DNA of 64,000 nt from DASQPA01 sp963757335 (GCA_963757335.1 CAVWRJ010000008.1:744001-808000); one strand, 5' to 3'. Positions 25,867-33,435 are shown, counted from the first letter of the stretch. Made by a program: numbers and translations. The notes: generated by a model from the letters alone, not told the origin.

Positions 25867-26738
25867 TGCTGTGGAACGAGCCCAACAACCTCTCGCACTG
25901 GGACTTCGAGCTCGACCCCGGCTGGCGGATCTTCTCCCGCATGGCGATCCAGGCGGCCGAGGCCGTCCGCGCCGAGAGCCCGCGCCTCCCCCGGGTCCTG
26001 GGCGGCATCTCGCCGATCGACCGCGGGTTCCTGGAAACTCTGGCGGGGCAGGGGGTGCTCGACCATGTCGACGTGGTGGCGGTGCACGGCTTCCCTCTCG
26101 ACTGGAACCACTGGCAGATCGACGAGTGGCCGGAGCGGCTGGCCGAGATCCAGGCGATCACCCCCCTGCCGGTCTGGGTGACCGAAGTGGGGGTCTCGAC
26201 CTTCGGCGCCGAGGAGGTGCAGGAGTTCGGTCTCGAAAGGACGGCCGAGCTGCTCCTCGGGCGGGCGCCGCGCATCCACTGGTACAGCCTCTACGACCTG
26301 CCGCGCGCCTGGCCGGCCACCACCCGCCACCGGGAGGCCGAGGGCTCCTCCTACTACCGGCATTTCTACATGGGGCTGCTGCGCGAGGACGGCACCCCCA
26401 AGCTCGCTGCCCGCCACTTCGCCCGCTACGCCCCGGAGCTCGGCATCTGCCAGTGGTTCCACTTCGAGGACCACCGGCTGGATGACGCCGTGCGCTGGCT
26501 GAAGCGGGCCGGGGTCAAGCGCCTGCGCACCGGCCTCTCCTGGGCCGACAGCTTCCGCCCCGGCGCCGACGCCTGGTTCGACCGCCAGATGGCGGCGCTC
26601 GAGGACTTCGACGTGACGATCACCTACTGCTTCACCCCCGAGCACGAGGGGCTCCGCCCCCACCACACCAGCCCGCCCCAGAGGATCGAGGGCTTCGCCG
26701 ACTTCTGCGCCCGGATGACCCGGCGGTATGCCGGGTGA
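25851..26738 (+). CDS. Clan GH-A glycosidase-like protein
   Basis: The 295-residue protein resembles the TIM-barrel beta-xylosidase group. A WNEPNN motif right at the N terminus carries the expected acid/base Glu, and WVTEVGVSTFG carries the nucleophile Glu. The barrel strands before the acid/base are absent, so the protein starts unusually late in the fold; it may be a reduced paralogue that binds or remodels sugar rather than a full hydrolase. I chose the GTG at 25851, preceded by GGAGGAGC, over the ATG at 25866. It overlaps both neighbours and has no signal peptide, so a cytoplasmic role in glycan assembly is more likely than digestion. Confidence 0.62.
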   Translation: MVEAVMLWNEPNNLSHWDFELDPGWRIFSRMAIQAAEAVRAESPRLPRVLGGISPIDRGFLETLAGQGVLDHVDVVAVHGFPLDWNHWQIDEWPERLAEIQAITPLPVWVTEVGVSTFGAEEVQEFGLERTAELLLGRAPRIHWYSLYDLPRAWPATTRHREAEGSSYYRHFYMGLLREDGTPKLAARHFARYAPELGICQWFHFEDHRLDDAVRWLKRAGVKRLRTGLSWADSFRPGADAWFDRQMAALEDFDVTITYCFTPEHEGLRPHHTSPPQRIEGFADFCARMTRRYAG

Positions 26739-27686
26739 CCCGCGGTTCCTCGTCCTCGCCGCCCATCCCGACGACGAGACGATCGGCGCCGGCGGGCCTC
26801 CTCGGCCGGCGGACCCCGGAGGCGGTGATCCACGTCACCGACGGCGCCCCCAGAGACTTGACGTGGGCGCCCGCCGCGCCCGCCGCGACCACCGCGACCA
26901 CCGACCGGGAAGGCTACGCCAGCGCCAGGCGCCGCGAGCTCGAAGCCGCCATGGACCTCGCGGGGGTTCCCGCCGGCCGCCTGCTGAGCCTGGGGATCGT
27001 CGACCAGGAGGCGGTGCTCGCCCTCCCCGCCCTCGCCGAGCGGCTCGCCGAGCTCTTCGTGGACCTCGCCCCCGACCGGATCCTCACCCTCGCCTACGAA
27101 GGGGGGCACCCGGACCACGACGCCATCGCCTTCGCCGCCCATGCCGCGGTGGAGCTCCTGCGGCGGCGGGGGAGGGGAGCGCCGGAGCTGTGGGAGATGG
27201 CGCTCTACCATGCGCTCCAGGGGAGGATGGTGACGGGGACGTTTCTACCCCGAGGGGGAGAAAGAAGCTCCCTTGTAGGGGCAGGCCCCCGTGCCTGCCC
27301 TGAGCGTGGGCAACCACGGGGGGTTGCCCCTACGCCCTGGGAGCGCGGGCAACCACGGGGGGTTGCCCCTACACCCTGGGAGTCTCCACACGAGGGAGAG
27401 GCCGTGTTGACCCTCTCGCCGGCCGAAGCGGAGCGCAAGCGCCGGATGATCGCCGCCTTCGTCACCCAGGAGGAGACCCTCCGCCCCTTCCTCCCCCCGC
27501 GGATCGAGCGTTTCCGGAAGGCCCCGGCCTACCGCTTCAGCGGAGCCGCCCCATCCGGGTCCCCTCCAGTACGAGATCTGGGGCTTCCCCCTGGACGGCC
27601 CCACCTGGCGCGACCACGCCCGCGAGGCGCTCCGCGCTCTCGGCCTGCCCGCGACGCCGGCGACGCGGGAGGAGGCCGCCCTTTGA
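26728..27686 (+). CDS. PIG-L deacetylase with insertion, frameshifted
   Basis: This LmbE/PIG-L family protein deacetylates an N-acetyl sugar (about 318 residues when repaired). The zinc motif AAHPDDETIGAGG is near the N terminus and the second histidine motif is GGHPDHDAI. Two +1 frameshifts interrupt it, near 26802 (before LLGRRTPEAVIHVTDGAP) and near 27550 (before HPGPLQYEIWGFPLDG); both look like single extra C bases. Between GTFLPR and EAVLTLSPAEAE lies about 45 residues coded by a palindromic repeat element, inserted without breaking the frame. The start overlaps the preceding gene by eleven bases, and its TTGA end overlaps the GT4 start. Confidence 0.78.
27275..27373 (+). repeat. Palindromic repeat element inside the PIG-L gene
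   Basis: From 27275 a 26-base arm (starting GTAGGGGCAGGCCCCCGTG) is followed after seven bases by its near-perfect inverse (ending GGGTTGCCCCTAC at about 27333). The second arm is then repeated directly with a 39-base period (starts at 27308 and 27347), which codes a 13-residue repeat (GQPRGVAPTPWER). Sequences of this kind, with TAGGGGCA and TGCCCCTA ends, are known as dispersed palindromic repeats in many GC-rich genomes. This copy is in frame with the host gene. Confidence 0.8.
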
Positions 27687-28727
27687 GGAGCCTCACCGTC
27701 CTCTCGGTCGCTTATCCCCTCGCCCCGGTCGGCCCCGACTGCGTAGGGGGGGCGGAGCGGATTCTGACCCTCCTCGACCGTGCCCTCGTCGCCGCCGGCC
27801 ACCGCTCGGTGGTCGTCGCCTGCGCGGGCTCGAAGGTCGCCGGCACCCTCGTCCCCATCCCGCTCCCCCCGGGTCCTCTCGACGAGGCCGCCCGGGAACG
27901 GGCGCACGGCGGCCTGCCGGGCGGCGATCGCCGCCGCTCTCCGCCGCTTCCCGATCGACGTCCTCCACTTCCACGGCATCGACTTCGACGCCTATCTGCC
28001 GCCCGACGGCCCCCCCGCCCTCGTCACCCTCCACCTGCCGCCCGCCTGGTACTCGGCCGCCGCCCTCCACGTCGGTCGCCCCCGCACCTTCCTGCACTGC
28101 GTCTCCGCCGTCCAGCGCCGCGCCTGCCCGCCCGGCCTGCCGCTCCTGGAAGACGTCCCCAACGGGGTCGACTTGGAGACCTTCCGGCCCGCCGGCCGCA
28201 AGCGCTGCTTCGCCCTCGCCCTCGGCCGGATCTGCCCGGAAAAGGGGCTCCATCTCGCCTTCGACGCCGCCGCCTGGGCCGGCCTCCCCCTCCTCCTCGG
28301 CGGCCAGGTCTTCCCCTATGCCGAGCACGAGCGCTACTTCAGGGAGGAGATCGAGCCCCGGCTCACCCCCCCGAACCGCCTCCTCGGGCCGCTCCCCCTC
28401 GCCCGCAAGCGCCGGCTCCTCGCCGCCGCCCGCTGCCTGCTCGTCCCCAGCCTCGCCCCGGAGACCAGCTCGCTCGTCGCCATGGAGGCCCTGGCCTCGG
28501 GGACCCCGGTGATCGCCTTTCCCGCCGGCGCCCTCCCCGAGATCGTCGAGGACGGGAAGACCGGGTTCCTGGTCGAAGGGGTCGAGGCGATGGCGGCGGC
28601 GATCCGGCAGGTCGACCGGATCGACCCCGCGGCCTGCCGCCGGGCCGCGGTCGAGCGCTTCTCCGCCGAGCGGATGGTCGCCGGCTACTTCGATCTCTAC
28701 CTGCGGCTCGCCTCCTCATGCAGGTAA
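27683..28727 (+). CDS. GT4 glycosyltransferase, frameshifted
   Basis: A GT-B, family 4 glycosyltransferase of about 347 residues. The N-terminal domain begins MRSLTVLSVAYPLAPVGPDC and has the donor-side GGAERILTLLD; the C-terminal domain shows ALGRICPEKGLHLAFDAA, LLGPLPLARK and the EX7E-like ETSSLVAMEALASGTPVIAF. The frame moves by +1 near 27905-27915 (GCGCACGGCGG), before ACRAAIAAALRRFPIDVLHF; probably an error. The start is a TTG overlapping the PIG-L stop (TTGA). It probably adds a sugar in the same pathway as the CgeB-type enzyme upstream. Confidence 0.8.
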
Positions 28728-29758
28728 CGCGGGGCGGCCTCGACCTCCTCTCAACCCTCCGCGCCGAGTGGTCGGAGCTCTGCGACCGCGCCTCCCGGGT
28801 CACCCCCTTCCAGCGCCCCGAGTGGCTCCTCCCCTACGCCCGCGCCTTCCCGCCGCACGACCCCTGGGTCCTCGCCGTCCACGACGCCGGCCGGCTCGCC
28901 GGTCTCCTGCCGCTCTTCCTCTACCCGAACGGCCCCGACCGCACCTTGGCTCCCCTGGGAGCGGGGATCTCCGATTATCTCGACGCCGTCCTCGAACCCG
29001 GCCGCGAGACCGCCGTCTTAGAAGCTCTGTGGGCCTTCCTCGCTACCCACCAGGACCGCTGGGACCTCTGCGACTGGGAACAGGTGCCAGCCGATTCGCC
29101 GCTCGCCCGCCACCCGGCTCCCCCGGGCTTCCGGGCCGCGTCGCTCCCCGGAGACCCCTGCCCGGTCCTCGCCCTCCCCGCTTCCATCGAGGCCCTGGGC
29201 GAGGTCGTGCCCACCCGCCAGCTCTCGAATCTGCGCAAATTCCGCCGCAAGGCCGAGACCCTCGGCGCCCTGGTCCTCGACCGGGCGGACGAGACGACCT
29301 GGAGCGGCTCGCTCGACGCCCTCTTTGCTCTCCACCGCGCCCGCTGGGAGGCGACCGGCCAGCCCGGAGTCCTCGCCGGCCCCAACGACCCCAACAACCG
29401 ACTCTTCGCCTTTCATCGCGAGGTGGCGGCGGGCTTTCTCGCCCGCGGTGCACTCGTCCTCCACACCCTGCGGCTCGCCGGCCGCACCCTCGCCGCGGTC
29501 TACGGGTTCCGGGAGAAAGAGACGGTCTACTGCTATCTGCAGGGGTTCGATCCCGAGTTCGAAAAACTCTCCCCCGGGGTGATGGTTCTCGGCGGGGTGA
29601 TCGAGGAGGCGGTGCGGGAGGGGGCGCGGGCGATCGACTTCCTGCGCGGCCGGGAGACCTACAAGTACCGCTGGGGCGCGGTGGACCGGGAGACCGTGCG
29701 CCTGCAGGTGCGGCGCGGCTACGCCTATGGCGCCACCGGCGCCAGCTCCTCTTTGTAG
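28718..29758 (+). CDS. FemAB/BioF2-like acyltransferase
   Basis: The 346-residue protein has the BioF2-like (Acetyltransf_6, CelD-type) double-GNAT pattern: TPFQRPEWLLPYARAF near the N terminus, then LSNLRKFRRKAETLG, LFALHRARWE, LAAVYGFREKETVYCYLQGF and the closing DFLRGRETYKYRWG. Members transfer acyl or aminoacyl groups, often during polysaccharide synthesis, and are frequent beside PIG-L and GT genes. Here it follows the deacetylase and could acylate the freed amine, which is inference. Its start overlaps the GT4 end by ten bases; its 3' end overlaps the convergent ino1 by 34 bases. Confidence 0.82.
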   Translation: MQVTRGGLDLLSTLRAEWSELCDRASRVTPFQRPEWLLPYARAFPPHDPWVLAVHDAGRLAGLLPLFLYPNGPDRTLAPLGAGISDYLDAVLEPGRETAVLEALWAFLATHQDRWDLCDWEQVPADSPLARHPAPPGFRAASLPGDPCPVLALPASIEALGEVVPTRQLSNLRKFRRKAETLGALVLDRADETTWSGSLDALFALHRARWEATGQPGVLAGPNDPNNRLFAFHREVAAGFLARGALVLHTLRLAGRTLAAVYGFREKETVYCYLQGFDPEFEKLSPGVMVLGGVIEEAVREGARAIDFLRGRETYKYRWGAVDRETVRLQVRRGYAYGATGASSSL

Positions 29759-31065
29759 TACTCGATCCCCAGGTGGGTGATCTGCTCCTCGCCCCGGAGG
29801 TAGCGCAGGGTGTTCTTGAGCTTCGTCTGCTGGATGAAGAGGTCGTGCTCGGGGTAGAGCCCCGGCGCCGTCATCGGGCTCTTGAAGTAGAAGGAGAGCC
29901 ACTCCTGGATGCCGGACATCCCCGACCGCTTGGCGAGGTCCATGAAGAGGGCGAGGTCGAGCACCAGGGGGGCGGCGAGGATGCTGTCCCGGCAGAGGAA
30001 GTCGATCTTGATCTGCATGGGATAACCGAGCCAGCCGAAGAAGTCGATGTTGTCCCACCCCTCCTTGTTGTCCCCCCGCGGCGGGTAGTAGTGGATGTGC
30101 ACCTTGTGGCAGAAGTTCTTGTAGAGCTCGGGGTAGAGGGAGGGCTGGAGGATGTGCTCCAGGACGGAGAGCTTGCTCTGCTCCTTGGTCTTGAAAGACT
30201 CCGGGTCGTCCAGCACCTCGCCGTCCCGGTTGCCCAGGATGTTGGTCGAGAACCAGCCGGAGAGCCCGAGGAGCCGCGCTTTCAGGCCGGGGGCGATGAT
30301 CGTCTTCAGGAGCGTCTGCCCGGTCTTGAAGTCCTTGCCGCCGATCGGCACCCGGTTCTCCCGCGCTAGATCCGAGAGCGCCGGCACGTCGACCGTCAGG
30401 TTGGGGGCGCCGTTCGCGAAGGGGATGCCGAGCGAGAGCGCGGCATAGGCGTAGATCATGCTCGACGGGATCGCCGGGTCGCTCGCCTTCAAACCGCGCT
30501 CGAAGCTCTCGATCGTGGCATGGACGGGGCCGGGGCTCATGTGGACCTCGGTGCTGCCGCACCAGATCATCACCAGCCGCTCGACCTTCTTCTCCGCCGC
30601 GAAGCGCTCGATGTCCGCCATCAGCTGGTGCGCCAAGTCCCACTTGCTCGTTCCGGTCTTCAGGTGGGTGCCGTGGAGGCGGCGGACGTAGCGCGGATCG
30701 AACACCCCCGGCATGGGGCGGATGGCCTCGAGCGCCGGCTGGAGCTTCGCCAGGAGATCCTTGTCGAGCACCCCGGCGGTCAGGGCCGCCTGGTAGGCGT
30801 CGTCGGGGAAGATGTCCCAGGCGCCGAACTCCAAGTCCTTCAAGCGCGCGAGCGGCACCAGCTCGGAGATCTTCGGCACCCGGTTCTCCGTCCGCTTGCC
30901 GAGCCGGACCGTGCCCATCTGGGTGAGCGACCCGATCGGCTGCCCCAGCCCGCGCTTGATCGCCTCCACCCCGGCGATGAACGTCGTGCTCACGGCTCCC
31001 AGCCCCACCAGGAGGACTCCCAGCTTGCCGCTCGCCGGCGCGATCTCCACCCCTTTTTCCGCCAT
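29725..31065 (-). CDS. ino1: Inositol-3-phosphate synthase
   Basis: The 446-residue enzyme converts glucose 6-phosphate to inositol 3-phosphate using NAD. The NAD motif GVLLVGLGAVSTTFIAG is at the N terminus; catalytic and substrate segments include MIWCGSTEVH, NGAPNLTVDVPAL, PIGGKDFKTGQTLLKT, and NILGNRDGEVLDDP. The protein is of the actinobacterial/deltaproteobacterial type by general look. I chose the ATG at 31065 because AAGGGGG is six bases ahead of it; an ATG at 31071 abuts that site. Inositol is needed for inositol lipids or thiol-like glycosides, so its position beside a PIG-L operon is notable. A promoter and a long 21-bp array lie upstream. Confidence 0.93.
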   Translation of the reverse strand: MAEKGVEIAPASGKLGVLLVGLGAVSTTFIAGVEAIKRGLGQPIGSLTQMGTVRLGKRTENRVPKISELVPLARLKDLEFGAWDIFPDDAYQAALTAGVLDKDLLAKLQPALEAIRPMPGVFDPRYVRRLHGTHLKTGTSKWDLAHQLMADIERFAAEKKVERLVMIWCGSTEVHMSPGPVHATIESFERGLKASDPAIPSSMIYAYAALSLGIPFANGAPNLTVDVPALSDLARENRVPIGGKDFKTGQTLLKTIIAPGLKARLLGLSGWFSTNILGNRDGEVLDDPESFKTKEQSKLSVLEHILQPSLYPELYKNFCHKVHIHYYPPRGDNKEGWDNIDFFGWLGYPMQIKIDFLCRDSILAAPLVLDLALFMDLAKRSGMSGIQEWLSFYFKSPMTAPGLYPEHDLFIQQTKLKNTLRYLRGEEQITHLGIEYYKEELAPVAP

Positions 31066-31083
31066 TTTCATCCCCCTTACCGG

Positions 31084-31111
31084 AATTTAGGGCAAGCAAC
31101 AAAGGTGCCAA
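31084..31111 (-). promoter_or_regulatory. Promoter of ino1
   Basis: On the minus strand TTGGCA (31111-31106) and TAAATT (31089-31084) are 16 bases apart, 18 bases before the ATG. The 21-bp repeat array starts ten bases behind the -35. Confidence 0.65.
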
Positions 31112-31121
31112 GGAGGTGCGT

Positions 31122-31499
31122 GTCGACTTCCCATCCGTAGAAGTCGACTTCCAACCGGTGTAAGTCGACTTCCGACGCCTCTGAGTCGACTTCCGACGCC
31201 TCTGAGACGACTTCCGATGCCTCGGAGTCGACTTCCGATCCGTGTAAGTCGACTTCCGACGCTTCTGAGTCGACTTCCGATCCGTCCAAGTGGACTTAAG
31301 ACGCGTATAAGTCGACTTCCCATCCGGTAGAAGTCGACTTCCGATTCGTCAGGTGGACTTAAGACGCGTTGAACTCGACTTCCCATCCGTCTAAGTCGAC
31401 TTCTGATTCGTTCAGGTCGACTTCCGACGCGTTTAAGTCGACTTCCAATCCGTTCAAGTGGACTTCTTGCCCATTTAAGTCGACTTCCCATTCAAGGAA
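31122..31499. repeat. Array of 18 tandem 21-bp units
   Basis: Eighteen contiguous units begin at 31122, 31143, 31164, 31185, 31206, 31227, 31248, 31269, 31290, 31311, 31333, 31353, 31374, 31395, 31416, 31437, 31458 and 31479. All are 21 bases except one of 22 followed by one of 20, which restores the phase. Each starts with a GTCGACTTCC core (variants GTGGACTT, CTCGACTT, GACGACTT), followed by a variable part often ending TAA or TGA. Units 9-11 and 12-14 form a 63-base higher-order repeat. There are no unique spacers, so it is not a CRISPR array. Minus-strand frames are open with a seven-residue periodicity, but no ribosome site supports a gene. Confidence 0.95.
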
Positions 31500-31549
31500 G
31501 TAGCCCCCGACGGGTTTCGGAAGCTCCCGGAGAGTTTTCAAGGGCGCGC

Positions 31550-31578
31550 TTGACGCCCCGCGGGGCTGGCGCTAGATT
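31550..31578 (+). promoter_or_regulatory. Promoter of the YbjQ gene
   Basis: TTGACG (31550-31555) and TAGATT (31573-31578) are spaced by 17 bases, 21 bases before the ATG with an intervening GAGGAGAG ribosome site. Confidence 0.75.
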
Positions 31579-31599
31579 GGGGTTCTTAGAGGAGAGACC

Positions 31600-31941
31600 A
31601 TGATCAACACCGCGATGACGACGACAGCCTTCGCCCTGGACGGCTTCCGCACTCAGCGTACCCTGGGCGTCGTGCGCGGGATCACCGTGCGCTCGCGCTC
31701 CATCTTCGGCACCGTCGGCGCCTCCATCCAGACCCTGGTCGGAGGGAACATCACCATCTTCACCGAGCTCTGCGAGAAGACCCGGCAGGAGGCTTTCAGC
31801 CTCATGCTCCAGCACGCCGAGGCGCTGGGGGCGAACGCCGTGATCGGCATCCGCTACGACGCGAACGAGGTCATGAATGGGGTGACCGAGGTGCTCTGCT
31901 ACGGCACCGCGGTCCTCCTGGCGCCGGCCGCGGCCGCCTGA
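31600..31941 (+). CDS. YbjQ family (DUF74) protein
   Basis: The 113-residue protein has the YbjQ pattern: LGVVRGITVRSRSIFGTVGA, then CEKTRQEAFSLMLQHAEALG, GANAVIGIRYDANEV and EVLCYGTAVLL. The family forms pentameric beta-barrels resembling a heavy-metal-binding domain, with unproven function. The ATG is preceded by GAGGAGAG and a good promoter. It stands alone, divergent from ino1 across the 21-bp array. Confidence 0.88.
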   Translation: MINTAMTTTAFALDGFRTQRTLGVVRGITVRSRSIFGTVGASIQTLVGGNITIFTELCEKTRQEAFSLMLQHAEALGANAVIGIRYDANEVMNGVTEVLCYGTAVLLAPAAAA

Positions 31942-32018
31942 GCCCTCCGGCAAGTGCGCGGACCTGAGCTCCCAGCCGTCCATCCTTGTTTCTCCTTATT
32001 GCGTAGAGTAGGATTTAG

Positions 32019-32024
32019 TTATAC
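32019..32024 (+). promoter_or_regulatory. Possible -10 of the lanthipeptide-like gene
   Basis: TTATAC lies 32 bases before the precursor ATG with TTGCGT (31999-32004) 14 bases upstream. The spacing is short, so this is only a candidate. Confidence 0.3.
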
Positions 32025-32056
32025 GGCTACGGCCATACAGGAAAGAGAGGCAGAGG

Positions 32057-32227
32057 ATGAAAAAGAAGGCGAATGCCAACTCGCACCTCAAGCTTACGCT
32101 CAACCGTGAAACCCTGCGCCAGTTGAGCGACAAGGAAGCCATTCTCGCGCAGGGCGCCTCCCTCGCTCCCTGCAACAGCACCCACGCGACGCCCAAGACC
32201 TCCCCCGTTCGGCAAAGCTGCCCGTAG
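32057..32227 (+). CDS. Class I lanthipeptide-like precursor peptide
   Basis: A 56-residue peptide with the features of class I lanthipeptide precursors: a Lys-rich start (MKKK), a leader motif KLTLNRETLRQLSDKEA matching the LxLNxETLxxL pattern of L1a-type leaders, then a short core rich in Cys, Ser and Thr (from about CNSTHATPKTSP to QSCP, with two Cys and six Ser/Thr). AAGAGAGG lies six bases before the ATG. No LanB, LanC or protease gene is in the window, so this is an orphan precursor whose enzymes, if any, lie elsewhere. The last codons and stop fall inside a 64-base repeat, so part of the core may have been altered by that element. Confidence 0.6.
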   Translation: MKKKANANSHLKLTLNRETLRQLSDKEAILAQGASLAPCNSTHATPKTSPVRQSCP

Positions 32228-32281
32228 CCGATTCCCGAGGATCGGGCGGCGGGAGGGTCCCCCTCTCCCGCCGCTTCGCGG
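32218..32281 (+). repeat. 64-bp direct repeat with hairpin, copy 1
   Basis: Identical to 33372-33435 at 62 of 64 positions. It starts in the last codons of the peptide gene (CTGCCCGTAG, coding the final Pro and stop) and contains a ten-base perfect stem (GCGGCGGGAG with CTCCCGCCGC, 32246-32274). It may serve as a terminator although no T-tract follows. Confidence 0.85.
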
Positions 32282-32340
32282 CGAGCGGGCCTATCCGATG
32301 CTCGTACCTGCGCGAGGGCTATGGCGATGCGCTCATTTCG

Positions 32341-32369
32341 TTGACGCCGCCCTGCCGCCCACCTACGCT
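32341..32369 (+). promoter_or_regulatory. Promoter candidate for the TPR-like gene
   Basis: TTGACG (32341-32346) and TACGCT (32364-32369) are 17 bases apart, 88 bases before the ATG at 32458. The rest of the 230-base gap holds only the repeat at its left end. Confidence 0.4.
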
Positions 32370-32457
32370 TGTTTTGCAAGCCGTAGACAGAGCTTCGAGT
32401 CCCCCGTGCGAAAAGCTGGCTGGGCGTCCGTCTACATGCTGAAAGCGAGCGTGCCGT

Positions 32458-33381
32458 ATGCCAGAGCCCTCCAACCTCGACTCCCCTGCACCCGGAAACG
32501 AAGTCCTGGGTGCTCGCGCCGGGAACGCGACGCCGCCGGAGGCCACCCCTGCCGATCTGGAGGAGATCCGCCGGGCTCAGGGCAGGCTTGCCGATCGACT
32601 GCAACTCGTCGACAGCCAGGTTGCCGACCTGCAGGAGGATCAGGTCCATGCCAAGAACCCCTTCAAAGATGTCTCCACTCTCATCGCTGCCTTCGCCTTC
32701 CTGTTCTCGCTCGGAACGACGGTCTTTTCCTACCAGCAGGCCAAACAGACGAGAATTCACGATTCCCGTGCCGAGCTCAGGTCCTTGATCCAACGCCTGA
32801 GCGCGCTCCCCAAGGAAAACATCGAAACCCTTCAGACCTATCAGAACAACCCCGCGGCGCTGGGGCAGATCTCCGGCCTCCTCCAGGAGGAGAATGCCTT
32901 GCTTGCCAAGCAAGCCGCGGAGGTAATGGCGAGCATTCCCGACCAGATCACCTCGAGTGAGTACATCCTTGTCGCCAACGCCCTCATGAATTCGAACCTC
33001 GTCGACAAGGCCTCGGAGCTCTACGAACGGGCGGAGACGGTAGTCAAAGATGCGAACGACGGCGTGAGCATCCTCCGCTCTCGGGCAGCCCTCTACTTCC
33101 TCCAAGGCAACTTCAAGGCCGGCCGGGACACCTACGATCGGGCCCTGGGCATCTTCAAGAGTCAGCCTTCGCGGAACCGCTGGTATGAAGAGACGACCCA
33201 TGCGCAGACCGAGATGCTTTGGGCCCAGACGGAAATGGGCCAGAAGCAGTGCCCGGAGGCCAAGACGCACATCGCAAGCGCCCGCGGGCACATAGCGCCG
33301 TTCCTGGTCCAGGGCTTGCCCAATCCCTTGGATCTACAGATTACGCAGACCGAGAATTATCTCAGGTCACTCTGCCCGTAG
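32458..33381 (+). CDS. Membrane-anchored TPR-like protein
   Basis: The 307-residue protein has a charged N-terminal part with a short coiled coil (about residues 32-65), one membrane helix (about 74-92, LIAAFAFLFSLGTTVFSY), and a helical C-terminal half with TPR-like repeats (SEYILVANALMNSNLVDKAS, then ALYFLQGNFKAGRDTYDRAL). No enzyme motif is seen. GC content and codon use are lower than in neighbouring genes, which hints at foreign origin. Its final codons and stop are part of the second 64-base repeat. Confidence 0.7.
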   Translation: MPEPSNLDSPAPGNEVLGARAGNATPPEATPADLEEIRRAQGRLADRLQLVDSQVADLQEDQVHAKNPFKDVSTLIAAFAFLFSLGTTVFSYQQAKQTRIHDSRAELRSLIQRLSALPKENIETLQTYQNNPAALGQISGLLQEENALLAKQAAEVMASIPDQITSSEYILVANALMNSNLVDKASELYERAETVVKDANDGVSILRSRAALYFLQGNFKAGRDTYDRALGIFKSQPSRNRWYEETTHAQTEMLWAQTEMGQKQCPEAKTHIASARGHIAPFLVQGLPNPLDLQITQTENYLRSLCP

Positions 33382-33435
33382 CCGGTTCCCGGGGATCGGG
33401 CGGCGGGAGGGTCCCCCTCTCCCGCCGCTTCGCGG
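33372..33435 (+). repeat. 64-bp direct repeat with hairpin, copy 2
   Basis: Second copy of the element described at 32218-32281, 1154 bases downstream, with the hairpin at 33400-33428. It again supplies the last codons (Cys-Pro-stop) of the gene it follows. Confidence 0.85.

Noticed and set aside
23949..31065. A complete mycothiol pathway
   Set aside because: Ino1, a GT4, PIG-L and an acyltransferase are suggestive, but no cysteine ligase is present and CgeB-type, sugar-nucleotide and glycosidase-like genes do not belong to that pathway; kept only as a loose analogy.
31087..31491. A 135-codon open frame on the minus strand running through the 21-bp array, with Arg/Ser-rich heptads
   Set aside because: A 21-base unit keeps any frame open if no stop lies in the unit, all three minus frames are partly open, no ribosome site precedes the start, and the composition is unlike any protein here.
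31122..31499. CRISPR array
   Set aside because: Units are contiguous without unique spacers, and no cas gene is in the window.
32380..32405. A tRNA T-arm-like stretch (CTTCGAGTCCCCC)
   Set aside because: No cloverleaf can be built around it: no acceptor stem or anticodon arm at proper spacing.
31996..33291. Long minus-strand open frame opposite the lanthipeptide-like and TPR-like genes
   Set aside because: It is a shadow: no family pattern, no ribosome site, and it overlaps supported plus-strand genes throughout.
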